Below are positions 1-7,980 of a stretch of 60,174 nt of DNA, piece after piece (the first letter of the stretch is position 1; the number at the start of each line of letters is the position of its first letter). The notes under the pieces were generated by a model. That model searched no databases. It saw only the letters and a program-made list of their open reading frames with translations, and was not told where the DNA came from. The position numbers and the translations under genes were made by a program. This DNA is from an uncultured Alphaproteobacteria bacterium (GTDB taxonomy: Bacteria > Pseudomonadota > Alphaproteobacteria > Thalassobaculales > Thalassobaculaceae): contig CACITD010000008.1 of the NCBI GenBank assembly GCA_902589475.1, positions 1 to 60,174 on the forward strand. The letters run 5' to 3'.

Positions 1-243
1 TGAAATAGCTAAGCAAATAGCAGTGAAAGAACCCAGGACTGTTCCCGCCAAAAGTCCAAGTATTATTTCACTCCCAGTTACAACCGCGTGTTTAAGGATG
101 AGCGAAAAATTTGAGACAAATGTCTGCATAACTAGAAAAGGACTGGGTAGGATAAATTTTGGTAAATCGGCAAATATTACTAGAAAATGCCAAAATAAAA
201 ATAAAGCAACCGTCACAAGAATGAGTCGCGTTAAAAGTTTCAT
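1..243 (-). CDS. ABC transporter permease, thiamine-precursor type (ThiX-like), 3' part outside window
   Basis: This is the N-terminal 81 residues of an inner-membrane permease; the gene continues beyond the left edge. The start ATG overlaps the TGA of the upstream ATPase gene (ATGA), so the two are co-translated. The first 20 residues form a hydrophobic helix, followed by the segment KFILPSPFLVMQTF, typical of the SsuC/TauC/ThiX permease family, and then a second hydrophobic helix starting near EIILGLLAG. Its place as the last visible gene of a TPP-riboswitch operon with TenA and a ThiY-like binding protein makes import of a thiamine pyrimidine fragment the likely role. The substrate is inferred from context; the family assignment is firm. 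Confidence 0.85.
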   Translation of the reverse strand, partial: MKLLTRLILVTVALFLFWHFLVIFADLPKFILPSPFLVMQTFVSNFSLILKHAVVTGSEIILGLLAGTVLGSFTAICLAIS

Positions 244-956
244 GCTTCCGCTCGCAAAAGTCGAAGGAGCTGTCCTTGACAAGCTAAAACTGTGTGTTCG
301 TCATACGCCCTAATAATGCCACCTTCTGGCGGACACACATCTTTAATGCCATTCATAGAGAGCACTAGAATGCTTTCGCCCAGGCGTGCTGCCTCGGCAG
401 GATCATGGGTCACTAATAAAATTGTTTTTCCCTGAAGATGCTGTGCTGCAAGCTCTTGCATTTCCGCGCGAACACGGGCGTCTAGTGCCGAAAATGGTTC
501 GTCTAATAACACGATTGGACGCTCTTCCATTAACGTTCTCGCAAGCGCAACCCTCTGACGTTGGCCACCAGAAAGAGCATACGGTTTTTTCTTTCTATGG
601 TCGCTTAATCCAACTTTTTCAATAAGCGCATTTGCCTTGTCATAGTTGGGTTTTTCGCCGCGCAGGCGATTTCCTAGCACAACGTTTTCAGTAGCGTTCA
701 ACCATGGCAGCAGATTGTCCGTTTGAGACATCAACGAAATCTGACCGGTGAGTCTTCCACCCTCTTTCAATTCGATTCTGCCATCTAGTACTATTTCACT
801 TTCGAGGCCAGCTATAAGCCTGAGTATGGTTGTCTTACCAACTCCAGATGGTCCAAGCATACATGTCCAGGAACCTGCCTGCATTGTAAATGAGATTCTT
901 GGAAATATTTGTATTTCATCTACCCATGCACTTCCTTCGAACAAAAGGCTTTGCAT
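240..956 (-). CDS. ABC transporter ATP-binding protein (ThiZ-like)
   Basis: This is the cytoplasmic ATPase of the same importer, 238 residues. The Walker A motif GPSGVGKT lies at residues 35-42, the LSGGQ signature at 128-132, and the Walker B with catalytic glutamate (IVLLDEP) at 148-154, followed by the D-loop SALD and the H-loop histidine in THDPAEA. All catalytic elements are intact. Length and sequence fit the nitrate/sulfonate/thiamine-precursor subfamily. Its start overlaps the TenA stop (TAATG) and its stop overlaps the permease start, so stoichiometry is probably set by translational coupling. The specific substrate is inferred from the neighbouring tenA and the upstream riboswitch. 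Confidence 0.92.
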   Translation of the reverse strand: MQSLLFEGSAWVDEIQIFPRISFTMQAGSWTCMLGPSGVGKTTILRLIAGLESEIVLDGRIELKEGGRLTGQISLMSQTDNLLPWLNATENVVLGNRLRGEKPNYDKANALIEKVGLSDHRKKKPYALSGGQRQRVALARTLMEERPIVLLDEPFSALDARVRAEMQELAAQHLQGKTILLVTHDPAEAARLGESILVLSMNGIKDVCPPEGGIIRAYDEHTVLACQGQLLRLLRAEA

Positions 957-1630
957 TAATTATCTAATCCCATTTGCCAAAAACCTGCTTCAAGCCTCGT
1001 CGCCATTAAAAAACGGTTAATTAATCTATTCCACCTTGGGTTTTGAGCAGGATTCTCACCCAAGCGAATGAAAACAGCCTGATCTATTAATTTACCCACA
1101 TCGACACAAACACCCTGATACTCTTCAGAACTATAGGTCGAAATCCAATCGGAATAAGCAGAACTATGCTCTTTTTTTGAAATCGTATAACCAATTTCGC
1201 CATACCCGAGAACACAGGGGGCTAGCGCGGCAATTAGATCTAGGAAGTCACCGCTATGCCCAGCATCTAAAACGTATCTGGTATAAGCTAGATTGGGCAT
1301 TGCTTCAGTAGCGTTAAATAAGTCAGCCTCTTCAATTCCTTCTTCTGCGCAAAGTTTCACATGCAAGCTAATCTCTTCGTTGACAAGCGCATTAACTGTC
1401 GTTGCGCATAGTCGCATTTCCTCCAAAGTTTCTGCCTTTGTTATAGCTAATGCCCAAGCTCTAGAAAAATGAATCAAAAAGACATAATCTTGTATCAAAT
1501 AATTAACAAAGTTTTCTTTTGGCAATGTTCCGTCTGCTAACTTTTCAACAAAAGCATGGTTCGTGTACTCATTCCATGCGGAGCCAGCTGCCTTCCTCCA
1601 CAATTGAAATGTCTTTCCATAATTCTGCAT
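956..1630 (-). CDS. tenA: TenA family aminopyrimidine aminohydrolase (thiaminase II)
   Basis: TenA hydrolyses aminomethylpyrimidine fragments of degraded thiamine to hydroxymethylpyrimidine, which re-enters thiamine synthesis. The 224-residue protein has the family layout: D48 in IQDYVFL, the nucleophilic cysteine C139 in APCVLGYGEIG and the glutamate E214 in TRLEAGFW, matching the catalytic Cys/Glu pair of characterised TenA proteins. It sits between the binding-protein and ATPase genes and overlaps both by one base at TAATG junctions. This is the known salvage arrangement of thiaminase II with ThiXYZ, here with tenA inside the transporter operon. A TenA_E type without the Cys is excluded because the Cys is present. 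Confidence 0.93.
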   Translation of the reverse strand: MQNYGKTFQLWRKAAGSAWNEYTNHAFVEKLADGTLPKENFVNYLIQDYVFLIHFSRAWALAITKAETLEEMRLCATTVNALVNEEISLHVKLCAEEGIEEADLFNATEAMPNLAYTRYVLDAGHSGDFLDLIAALAPCVLGYGEIGYTISKKEHSSAYSDWISTYSSEEYQGVCVDVGKLIDQAVFIRLGENPAQNPRWNRLINRFLMATRLEAGFWQMGLDN

Positions 1631-2631
1631 TAATTTTTCCCAATATCTATTGCTAGGTCCTTAATTGGGCTCTGTTTCTTGATCAAACCAGCTTCTTTAA
1701 GAAAGTTTTCGAAGCGAGAGTAGCGCCCATGGTCTAAGGCTGCGGGTCTTAATGCAAATCGCGGCAAGGTATCTACCCAAGCTCGTTTGTTTAGTTCATC
1801 GTCCAGCTCTTTTGACGTGTTTTTGAAAATATTCCAACTCTCCCGAGGGTGATTTATCATATATTGCGTTGCTAGTTCTGTTGCGTCCAAGAATTTCTTG
1901 ATCATACCACGGTCTAGTTTGTTCTTATTGGCAACATAAATTAATTCGTCGTATGCTGGTAAGCCTTCCTCCTCAAGGTAAAAGCAGCGACCCTTAACAC
2001 CCTCAATATCCATCTGGTTAAGTTCAAAGTTTCGAAAAGCACCTATGACTGCATCGACCTGCTTCGACATCAAAGACGGCGACAGGGACCAGTTAACATT
2101 GACAAGATCAATATCCGACAGTTTGACGCCGTTCCGCTCAAGGATAGTTTTTAGTAATACTTCCTCAACGCCAGCTACAGAAAACCCAACTTTTTTTCCT
2201 TTTAAATCGGAGATATTTTTGATGGGGCCATTTGCCAATACCAATAAGCAGTTTAGCGGCGTTGCTACTAAGGTACCGACACGGGTAAGTGGCATACCTT
2301 CGGCAACTTGCAAATGAAGCTGCGGTTGATAAGAAATTGCCAAATCGGCTTTACCGGCTGCAACTAATTTTGGAGGATCTGCCGGGTCTGCTGGTGCAAT
2401 TATATCTACCTCCAATCCTCTGTCTGAAAAAAATCCCTTCTCCTTAGCGATAATTATTGGTCCATGATCTGGGTTTACGAACCAATCCAAAAGTAATGTT
2501 ACTTTTTGATCGGCTAGAGCTGACGATGAAATAGATATGAAAACACCTATGAAAGTCAGCCTTTTTAACGAAACGCGTAGCCAGGTTGCCATTAGCATGA
2601 TCAAACTTAAAGCTGTTTTAAACGTTTTCAT
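1630..2631 (-). CDS. ThiY-like ABC substrate-binding protein (NMT1/THI5 family)
   Basis: This is the periplasmic binding component, 333 residues, probably for N-formyl-aminomethylpyrimidine or a related thiamine fragment. After the leader, the mature protein begins near DQKVTLLLDWFVNPDHGP, the family's opening beta strand, and contains EKGFFSDRGLEVDI, typical of NMT1/THI5 proteins. The N-terminus is long: a first hydrophobic stretch, then RVSLKR, then a second hydrophobic segment ending in an ALA cleavage motif. The real start may therefore be an internal codon nearer RVSLKR. It is the first gene behind the TPP riboswitch. The Shine-Dalgarno GGAGAT sits 5-10 bases before the ATG and may be masked in the ligand-bound leader. 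Confidence 0.9.
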   Translation of the reverse strand: MKTFKTALSLIMLMATWLRVSLKRLTFIGVFISISSSALADQKVTLLLDWFVNPDHGPIIIAKEKGFFSDRGLEVDIIAPADPADPPKLVAAGKADLAISYQPQLHLQVAEGMPLTRVGTLVATPLNCLLVLANGPIKNISDLKGKKVGFSVAGVEEVLLKTILERNGVKLSDIDLVNVNWSLSPSLMSKQVDAVIGAFRNFELNQMDIEGVKGRCFYLEEEGLPAYDELIYVANKNKLDRGMIKKFLDATELATQYMINHPRESWNIFKNTSKELDDELNKRAWVDTLPRFALRPAALDHGRYSRFENFLKEAGLIKKQSPIKDLAIDIGKN

Positions 2632-2693
2632 TTTACATCTCCATTTTCTTTCGGCAGGAGACGGTCGAGCTTTTTAAGCTTTTTTAAGGTCCG

Positions 2694-2772
2694 TTTCCTA
2701 CGCTGGTTCTAACCAGGTCAGGTTCTATGGGTTGATCTTTGCGATCTCTCAGCAACAGTGGAGCTGCACCCC
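2694..2772 (-). promoter_or_regulatory. TPP (THI-box) riboswitch
   Basis: Read on the minus strand, this leader has all conserved THI-box blocks in order: GGGGTGC (2772-2766), CTGAGA (2752-2747), ACCC, GAACCTGA (2725-2718), CTGGTTAGAACCAG and GCGTAGGAA (2703-2695). It is about 60 bases upstream of the ThiY-like start. Between it and the gene, TCTCC (2661-2657) can pair with the Shine-Dalgarno GGAGA (2642-2638), while no U-run follows a strong hairpin. Control of translation initiation by ribosome-site masking is therefore more likely than termination. This identifies the operon as thiamine-responsive. Confidence 0.97.
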
Positions 2773-2975
2773 AACAGATTGACTCAATATTAAAGGCAAA
2801 CTATGCCGATGGCAATAATGGAAGAATAATGAGTTTTTAAAACCAAATTGGACGTAGCAACCAACTTACCTTAACATGCAAAGACATCTGGATAATTTTT
2901 TATAACAGCACTATAAGCCTCTGGATCAAATCGATTCACAGACTATGGAAATGCTGAAAAGGTTTATGAAAACAA
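2773..2975. other. Divergent intergenic region between thiamine operon and carbonic anhydrase gene
   Basis: This is the rest of the 344-base gap whose other part is the TPP riboswitch leader. It must carry the promoter of the thiamine operon on the minus strand and that of the carbonic anhydrase gene on the plus strand. I see AT-rich sequence and no convincing -35/-10 pair, RNA gene or repeat. Confidence 0.4.
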
Positions 2976-3623
2976 ATGTCTTCGTCTCTACCGCTCAACT
3001 TAATTAACGGATATGCAGCTTGGAAGAAAAGAGGATATCCAGAACGAAGAGCTCTTTTGCAACGTCTTGTAAAAGAGGGACAACACCCCACCACCATGAT
3101 TATTTCTTGCTGTGACAGCAGGGTGGATCCAACCACAATTTTTAATTCGGAATTTGGCGAGTTTTTTATTCACCGAAATATTGCAAACTTAGTACCTCCC
3201 TGTAGCTTAGAAGGAGATCAAAATGGTACTTCCGCCGCCATCGAGTATGCCGTCACTGCTTTAAAGGTTGCACATATCGTAATACTCGGACATTCCAGTT
3301 GTGGTGGTGTACAAGGCTGCTTTAACATGTGTACTGGTAAAGCTCCTGAACTTGAAAAGTCGACTAGTTTTGTAGGACGTTGGATAGATACACTTCGACC
3401 AGGCTTTGAACGGCTTGGCAGTTCTGGAAGTGATGAAGAAAAAATTTCACTGTTAGAAAAAGAAGGCATCGCAATCTCTTTAGAAAACCTGCGTACCTTC
3501 CCTTTTGTAGCCCAAGCGATGGAGAATGGAAATCTCTCTATTCATGGCTTATGGCATGATATCGCAAATGGCGTTCTTTTCGCGTTAGAAGGTGGTAGCT
3601 TTAAAGCTGTTGTCATTGAATAA
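2976..3623 (+). CDS. Beta-class carbonic anhydrase
   Basis: This zinc enzyme interconverts CO2 and bicarbonate in the cytoplasm. The 215-residue protein shows the beta-class zinc site: C45-x-D47-S48-R49 (in SCCDSRVDP), H106 and C109 in GHSSCGG. The Asp-Arg dyad that opens the active site is intact, and GEFFIHRNIANLVPP is the usual strand after the first zinc ligand. It lies 41 bases upstream of the aconitase X genes and could be co-transcribed with them. The start was chosen at the ATG at 2976, which has a GAAAAGG-like ribosome site about 13 bases upstream. Annotation at family level is secure; whether it serves anaplerotic carboxylation or pH control cannot be read here. Confidence 0.95.
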   Translation: MSSSLPLNLINGYAAWKKRGYPERRALLQRLVKEGQHPTTMIISCCDSRVDPTTIFNSEFGEFFIHRNIANLVPPCSLEGDQNGTSAAIEYAVTALKVAHIVILGHSSCGGVQGCFNMCTGKAPELEKSTSFVGRWIDTLRPGFERLGSSGSDEEKISLLEKEGIAISLENLRTFPFVAQAMENGNLSIHGLWHDIANGVLFALEGGSFKAVVIE

Positions 3624-3664
3624 CCTTCTGAAAAAGATTTTATTTTTAATAACGAGGTTGAAAA

Positions 3665-4924
3665 ATGCTTGAACTTACGGAGGAGGAAAAGGCGATACTC
3701 AACTCTGAACTTGCTACAACTGGTGACAAAACAGCGCTAAGTATTGTCGTTAAAGCCGCGGAAATGCTCGGCGCGAAAAGGCTAGTAAAAATTACTTCAA
3801 GCCATATTGATGGCTGCCTTTATCACGGTGACTCCGGCGTTTTATTCTGCGAAAATCTAGCAAAAAATGGAGCCAAAGCTAAAGTCCCAACAACTACCAA
3901 TGTCGGCGCCTTAAATTTTATAAAGACTAATCAAGCTAAACTTTCCTCAGAAAAATTACAAATGGCTCAAAGATTAATGGATGCTCATATAAACATGGGC
4001 TGCACCCCAAGTTGGACCTGTGCACCTTACCAAATAGGCGCGCGTCCCAAAAAAGGCGAACAAGTCGCTTGGGGAGAATCTAATGCCGTTGCCTTTGCAA
4101 ACACCGTCTTAGGTGCGCGCACTAACCGATATGGAGATTTTCTAGATATAGCGTGTGCAGTGAGTGGCAGGGCTCCTTATTATGGATTGCACTGTGACAA
4201 AAATCGCAACGCAGAAATCTTACTAGATGTAACTGATCTCCCTGAAAACGTGAAAGGAGAGGATACATTTTTTCCGGTCTTAGGTTCTGTCATTGGAAGG
4301 CTTGCCGGTGACCGTGTTTGCGCAGTATCAGGTATTAATAAGATTGCATCTGAAGATCAATTAAAGGCGCTTTGCGCGGCAGCTGCATCTACCGGTGCCG
4401 TTGGACTAGTTCACATCATTGGAATTACACCCGAAGCTACCAATTTGCCCAACGTTTTTGGTAACGAGCGACCAAAGGAAATTCTGTCTATCGATATGGA
4501 TATGATGAAGGGTGCATTTCATAAACTCTCTCAAACCAAGCAAGCAGGGAAAATAGACTGCGTTGCCTTAGGAAGCCCCCATTTTTCAATTTCGGAATGT
4601 AAGAAATTATTAGAAGTGTCGGAGGAAAAGGATTTTAAGGTGCCAGTTTATGTCTGCACAAATCGTCATACTGCTCAAGAACTAAAAGCCCAAAATATTT
4701 ATTCCAAACTAGAAAGGCTTGGTGTGGTCTTCATAATCGATACTTGTGTGGTTGTTACCCCTATACTGCCAGGTAGTGGTGGGATAATGATGACTAACTC
4801 AGCCAAGTTCGCGCATTACAGTGCGGGTAATACAGGGTATCGGCCTATATTTGGGTCACTAGCTGATTGCATAAAAAGTGCGCAAAATGGTTACGCTACA
4901 TTAAATTATGGGCCATGGAAATGA
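3665..4924 (+). CDS. Aconitase X catalytic (large) subunit, DUF521
   Basis: This is the large subunit of an aconitase-X-type dehydratase, 419 residues. Recognisable family blocks are SSHIDGCLYHGDSG (45-58, with C51), HINMGCTPSWTCAPYQ (108-123, with C113 and C119) and WGESNAVAFANTVLGARTNR. Characterised bacterial members dehydrate cis-3-hydroxy-L-proline to pyrroline-2-carboxylate; archaeal ones act on mevalonate 5-phosphate. In a bacterium without an archaeal mevalonate route nearby, the hydroxyproline role is the better guess, but no proline-catabolism gene sits next to it. A GAGG ribosome site precedes the ATG. The stop overlaps the small-subunit start by four bases (ATGA), the split-subunit form of the enzyme. 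Confidence 0.9.
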   Translation: MLELTEEEKAILNSELATTGDKTALSIVVKAAEMLGAKRLVKITSSHIDGCLYHGDSGVLFCENLAKNGAKAKVPTTTNVGALNFIKTNQAKLSSEKLQMAQRLMDAHINMGCTPSWTCAPYQIGARPKKGEQVAWGESNAVAFANTVLGARTNRYGDFLDIACAVSGRAPYYGLHCDKNRNAEILLDVTDLPENVKGEDTFFPVLGSVIGRLAGDRVCAVSGINKIASEDQLKALCAAAASTGAVGLVHIIGITPEATNLPNVFGNERPKEILSIDMDMMKGAFHKLSQTKQAGKIDCVALGSPHFSISECKKLLEVSEEKDFKVPVYVCTNRHTAQELKAQNIYSKLERLGVVFIIDTCVVVTPILPGSGGIMMTNSAKFAHYSAGNTGYRPIFGSLADCIKSAQNGYATLNYGPWK

Positions 4925-5325
4925 GCTGGTGTGGGCAAGTGTTGTATTCTGGCACCGCAAAAGGAACGGTTTTACGCTTAGAAGCCCCAATAAGTTTTTG
5001 GGGTGGTATTAGTCCTGACAACGCGGAGGTTGTATTAGAGAACCATCCACAGCGCGGGTTGAAAATCACTGACAAAATTCTAATTGTACCTGATCCCATT
5101 GGTTCGAGTTCTTCTGCTGCAATACTCCTTGAATTACTCTACGCAAAAATTGCTCCAAAGGGCCTCATACTTGGAACCAATAAAGATGCTATCTTGCCAA
5201 TAAGTGTACTAGTCGCTGAACAAATGGGGTGGAATACCATTCCGATCATTGCAATGGAAAACCCTACTTTTAAGAGCGGAGAAGAATTAGAAATCAAGAC
5301 TGACGGAACTATTCATTCTATTTGA
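4921..5325 (+). CDS. Aconitase X swivel (small) subunit, DUF126
   Basis: This is the small swivelling domain that completes the active site of aconitase X, 134 residues from the ATG at 4921. I chose that start because it forms an ATGA overlap with the large-subunit stop; an upstream in-frame ATG would add 18 residues that are just the large-subunit sequence in another frame. The sequence has the family pattern SGTAKGTVLRLEAPISFWGG, DPIGSSSSAAILLELL (phosphate/serine loop) and GLILGTNKDAILPIS. Together with the large subunit it should form the holoenzyme. The following gene is convergent, with no clear terminator hairpin in the 64-base gap. Confidence 0.9.
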   Translation: MSWCGQVLYSGTAKGTVLRLEAPISFWGGISPDNAEVVLENHPQRGLKITDKILIVPDPIGSSSSAAILLELLYAKIAPKGLILGTNKDAILPISVLVAEQMGWNTIPIIAMENPTFKSGEELEIKTDGTIHSI

Positions 5326-5389
5326 ATTAATAATTAAATTGTGCATTTGATCAATGCCGATACTTCAAGGGACTAACATTATCTCTTAG

Positions 5390-6097
5390 CTAGCTGTCAA
5401 ATTTAATTACATTTTTAGCTGGAGACATATTTATTTCATCCAGTATTGTCTGCGACCTCGAGGATAGGACAGTCATGATAACCTCTGCCACATCCTCCGC
5501 CTCTATGGCGTTTGTCTTTTCATCACCAGGACGGAACCCAAGCCCATTAAAGAAAGGTGTACGCACTAAACCGGGGTTTATAAGAGAGACACGGATATTA
5601 CTTGCCCTTACCTCGTCACTCAATGCTTGTGAAAACCCTCTTAGGCCAAATTTAGCTGTGGAATACAGGGTCGCCTTGCGTTTGCCCGTAAGTCCCGCTT
5701 CCGAGCCCAAAAAAATGATATTACCCCCCGAACGTGCTTTTAAATGTCTAACAAAAATTTGACTGAGTAAAATATGTGAGATTAGGTTCAAATCTAGAAA
5801 ATCTTTTATCTGCGAAGTTGAAAAGTTTTCAATCGGGTTGAAACGTCCTTCCCCGGCATTGCTAATAAGAATGTTGGCTTCTGGATGAGCTTTTAACAGT
5901 GCCTTGGCAACATTAGTTGTTTCGTTTTGATTTTTCAGATCCACTTCAAACGGAAAGTAATTGGTGTCATTCGGGGTAAACTTGGAATGATCGCGTGCTA
6001 TGCCTAAAACTTTATAATCAGCTTTTAAAAGAAGTTCGCAAACGGCTCTACCTATACCGCTGGAACTACCCGTAACCACTGCGCATTTATCCGTCAA
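5390..6097 (-). CDS. Short-chain dehydrogenase/reductase
   Basis: This is an NAD(P)-dependent oxidoreductase of the classical SDR type, 235 residues. The cofactor motif TGSSSGIG is at 9-16, the structural SNAG at 79-82, and the catalytic Ser132, Tyr145 and Lys149 (YSTAK) are all present. The start codon is TTG, supported by AAAGGG seven bases upstream and by the fact that the Rossmann fold begins directly after it; no ATG precedes it in frame. The substrate cannot be assigned. It lies 18 bases downstream of the radical SAM gene on the same strand and may be the last gene of that operon. Confidence 0.9.
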   Translation of the reverse strand: MTDKCAVVTGSSSGIGRAVCELLLKADYKVLGIARDHSKFTPNDTNYFPFEVDLKNQNETTNVAKALLKAHPEANILISNAGEGRFNPIENFSTSQIKDFLDLNLISHILLSQIFVRHLKARSGGNIIFLGSEAGLTGKRKATLYSTAKFGLRGFSQALSDEVRASNIRVSLINPGLVRTPFFNGLGFRPGDEKTNAIEAEDVAEVIMTVLSSRSQTILDEINMSPAKNVIKFDS

Positions 6098-6115
6098 ATT
6101 TATACCCTTTTATAT

Positions 6116-7114
6116 TTAAGTCTGCGAAAGGCATTGAAAAATTTTTTCTGATGAGACAACACCTGAAAGTTGCCCAAGAAGAAAATCTGACATCTCATTC
6201 TCAATTCCATTTCCATACGAAACAATACCATCTGCTTCTTTCATAGAAAATGAGAATAAGTCTTCATCTGGATATAGTTTAAAGATTTCACTATACATTT
6301 TTTTTGGAAAACGCAGTGGTCCATAGCTGATTGAATGAATTGATTCATTTGGTAAGGCCTCCAGAAGCGATCCTACTAATCGTTCATATTTCTCTTTCCA
6401 ATCATAAGAATAAATCAACGGATCAAAACGCAGACCAATTGGCCACCCCCGTTCAGCAAGACGCGTCAATGCAGCAATTCTACGCGAAATACTTGGGGCT
6501 TTGTTGTCTAATTTTTTTGCGAGTTCTTCAGGCATAAGACTAAAGGCAACAATACAGTTTTGCTGCGGCTCCATAGAGAGTAGTGGCTCAAGCTGGACGC
6601 TTTTAGTACGTAATTCCAGATCAACCCTTTCAAGCCCAGAAAATACAGGCAGTGTATTTTTTAGAAAGCCAGAAATCTTTTCAAATGCTAAAGAATCGCA
6701 GTCATATCCAGAAAAGAACGTTATTCGGCCCTTAGCATTATCGCTAATAGTTGTTTCTATCTGCGAATAAAAATCCTCATAATTCACGAATAGTACATAA
6801 TTTGCCGATGAATACATCCCTTGAAGAAAACAGTAACGACAGTCATAAAGACAGTTATACATATGGGAAAAATAAAAATTCTTTTTTGTACCAATTCCAA
6901 AGCCTGCTGGAGCTGGCAGCACAAAATTTTTGTGTTTGCTTGCAAGAATGAGTGCTGGTTGCTTTTTCTGGAGCCTAAAGTTTTGCGTGCGCTTATTAAA
7001 AACTTCTTGGTATCTGGAGATGATTATTCTTTGACTTTTTGGAAACTTCGAAACCACCGTCTTTGTACGTTCGTGATCCAAAACGTCCTGTTCGATAAAT
7101 ATGGTGTCGATCAT
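6116..7114 (-). CDS. SPL family radical SAM protein (spore photoproduct lyase-like)
   Basis: This radical S-adenosylmethionine enzyme of 332 residues is related to spore photoproduct lyase, which reverses thymine dimers in DNA. The [4Fe-4S] cluster motif C88-x3-C92-x2-C95 lies in HMYNCLYDCRYCFLQG, preceded by GFGIGTKKNFYFS and followed by ITFFSGYDCDSLAFE, both typical of SPL homologues. There is no sign of sporulation in the window, so the substrate may be another DNA or RNA lesion, or a different nucleoside. The start ATG overlaps the TGA of the nucleosidase-like gene (ATGA), arguing for a joint function. Family assignment is strong; the substrate is unknown. Confidence 0.9.
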   Translation of the reverse strand: MIDTIFIEQDVLDHERTKTVVSKFPKSQRIIISRYQEVFNKRTQNFRLQKKQPALILASKHKNFVLPAPAGFGIGTKKNFYFSHMYNCLYDCRYCFLQGMYSSANYVLFVNYEDFYSQIETTISDNAKGRITFFSGYDCDSLAFEKISGFLKNTLPVFSGLERVDLELRTKSVQLEPLLSMEPQQNCIVAFSLMPEELAKKLDNKAPSISRRIAALTRLAERGWPIGLRFDPLIYSYDWKEKYERLVGSLLEALPNESIHSISYGPLRFPKKMYSEIFKLYPDEDLFSFSMKEADGIVSYGNGIENEMSDFLLGQLSGVVSSEKIFQCLSQT

Positions 7115-7980
7115 GAACTTGGCCTATCGAAGACTGCTGAGATGAGCATTTCGTCCAAAGTATGGATGACATCGCCAGCTGATTTTGCATGTGCGCAGGC
7201 CTTACTGAAAGGAGTATTTGGAAACGCCGTTTTCCATCTTCTATACTTCTGGACTAGTTGGAATTTTCGGCTTGCCGAAAAATGAAATTTACTCAAGACA
7301 ACCTTAACGTCATTCGAAATATCAAGTCGTCTTTTTTCCTCTTTGACCAATTCTTTGACTTCATCAACCAATAAGAAGATAGTGCGCATATTTTGGGCTA
7401 AAAGCTTTTCAACATACGAAGGCTTAATCCGCCGGAGTTGTTTAGCATTTGTATCAGAAACAACTTTAAATAAAAATGTTAACTCGTTACATGAGAACCG
7501 GGATGCCAGCTCGGCAAAGGCCAATCCCTCCATGTCATATAGGGTATCAGTTTTATAGTCATTACATGGTTGTTCTTTTGTTATCAAAGTTGTTAGAGGC
7601 ATTAGCTTCGAAAATCTAAATCCTGGGTATGCAACTCGAGTTTGCATCTCATCGGTGACTTTAGCTACTTGAAAAAGCTTCCCTAATGGTTCCTGAGCAT
7701 ATCCTGCTATTCCAATATTTATCCATGCCACCCACGCAGGAACATTGTAACGGCCACAAATATAGGAAGTGGCCGCGGCTGCATTCATTTGACCAATCCC
7801 ACTAATTATCAGCAGCTGTCCCGTAACCTCATTTTTGTAAATTGGAAAGACCGCTTCTTCATCTGTTTTGGTGAGTTTGAAGGCAGATATTATTGGCCTC
7901 GCTTCAGATGGCAATGCGATAACCCAACAGATCGAAAACTCGAATCCACCACCTAGTATCTTTTCCTTGTTAATTAGCAA
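7111..7980 (-). CDS. MTAN/nucleoside phosphorylase-like protein linked to SPL
   Basis: This is a 289-residue protein of the purine nucleoside phosphorylase/MTA-SAH nucleosidase fold. Family blocks are WVIALPSEARPI near the N-terminus, ISGIGQMNAAAATSYI (phosphate or ribose loop), WINIGIAGY and the ribose-binding YDMEGLAF with Met-Glu. After this domain there is an extra basic, charged C-terminal part of about 90 residues (VKELVKEEKRRLDIS onward) not found in plain MTAN. I chose the TTG at 7980, preceded by AAGGGG, because the ATG at 8067 would overlap the glycosyltransferase by 98 bases. The stop overlaps the SPL start. Base removal from, or phosphorolysis of, a nucleoside is the expected chemistry. 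Confidence 0.75.
   Translation of the reverse strand: MLINKEKILGGGFEFSICWVIALPSEARPIISAFKLTKTDEEAVFPIYKNEVTGQLLIISGIGQMNAAAATSYICGRYNVPAWVAWINIGIAGYAQEPLGKLFQVAKVTDEMQTRVAYPGFRFSKLMPLTTLITKEQPCNDYKTDTLYDMEGLAFAELASRFSCNELTFLFKVVSDTNAKQLRRIKPSYVEKLLAQNMRTIFLLVDEVKELVKEEKRRLDISNDVKVVLSKFHFSASRKFQLVQKYRRWKTAFPNTPFSKACAHAKSAGDVIHTLDEMLISAVFDRPSS

Noticed and set aside
6821-7285. 154-codon plus-strand frame
   Set aside because: Antisense to the SPL and nucleosidase-like genes, both of which have clear motifs.
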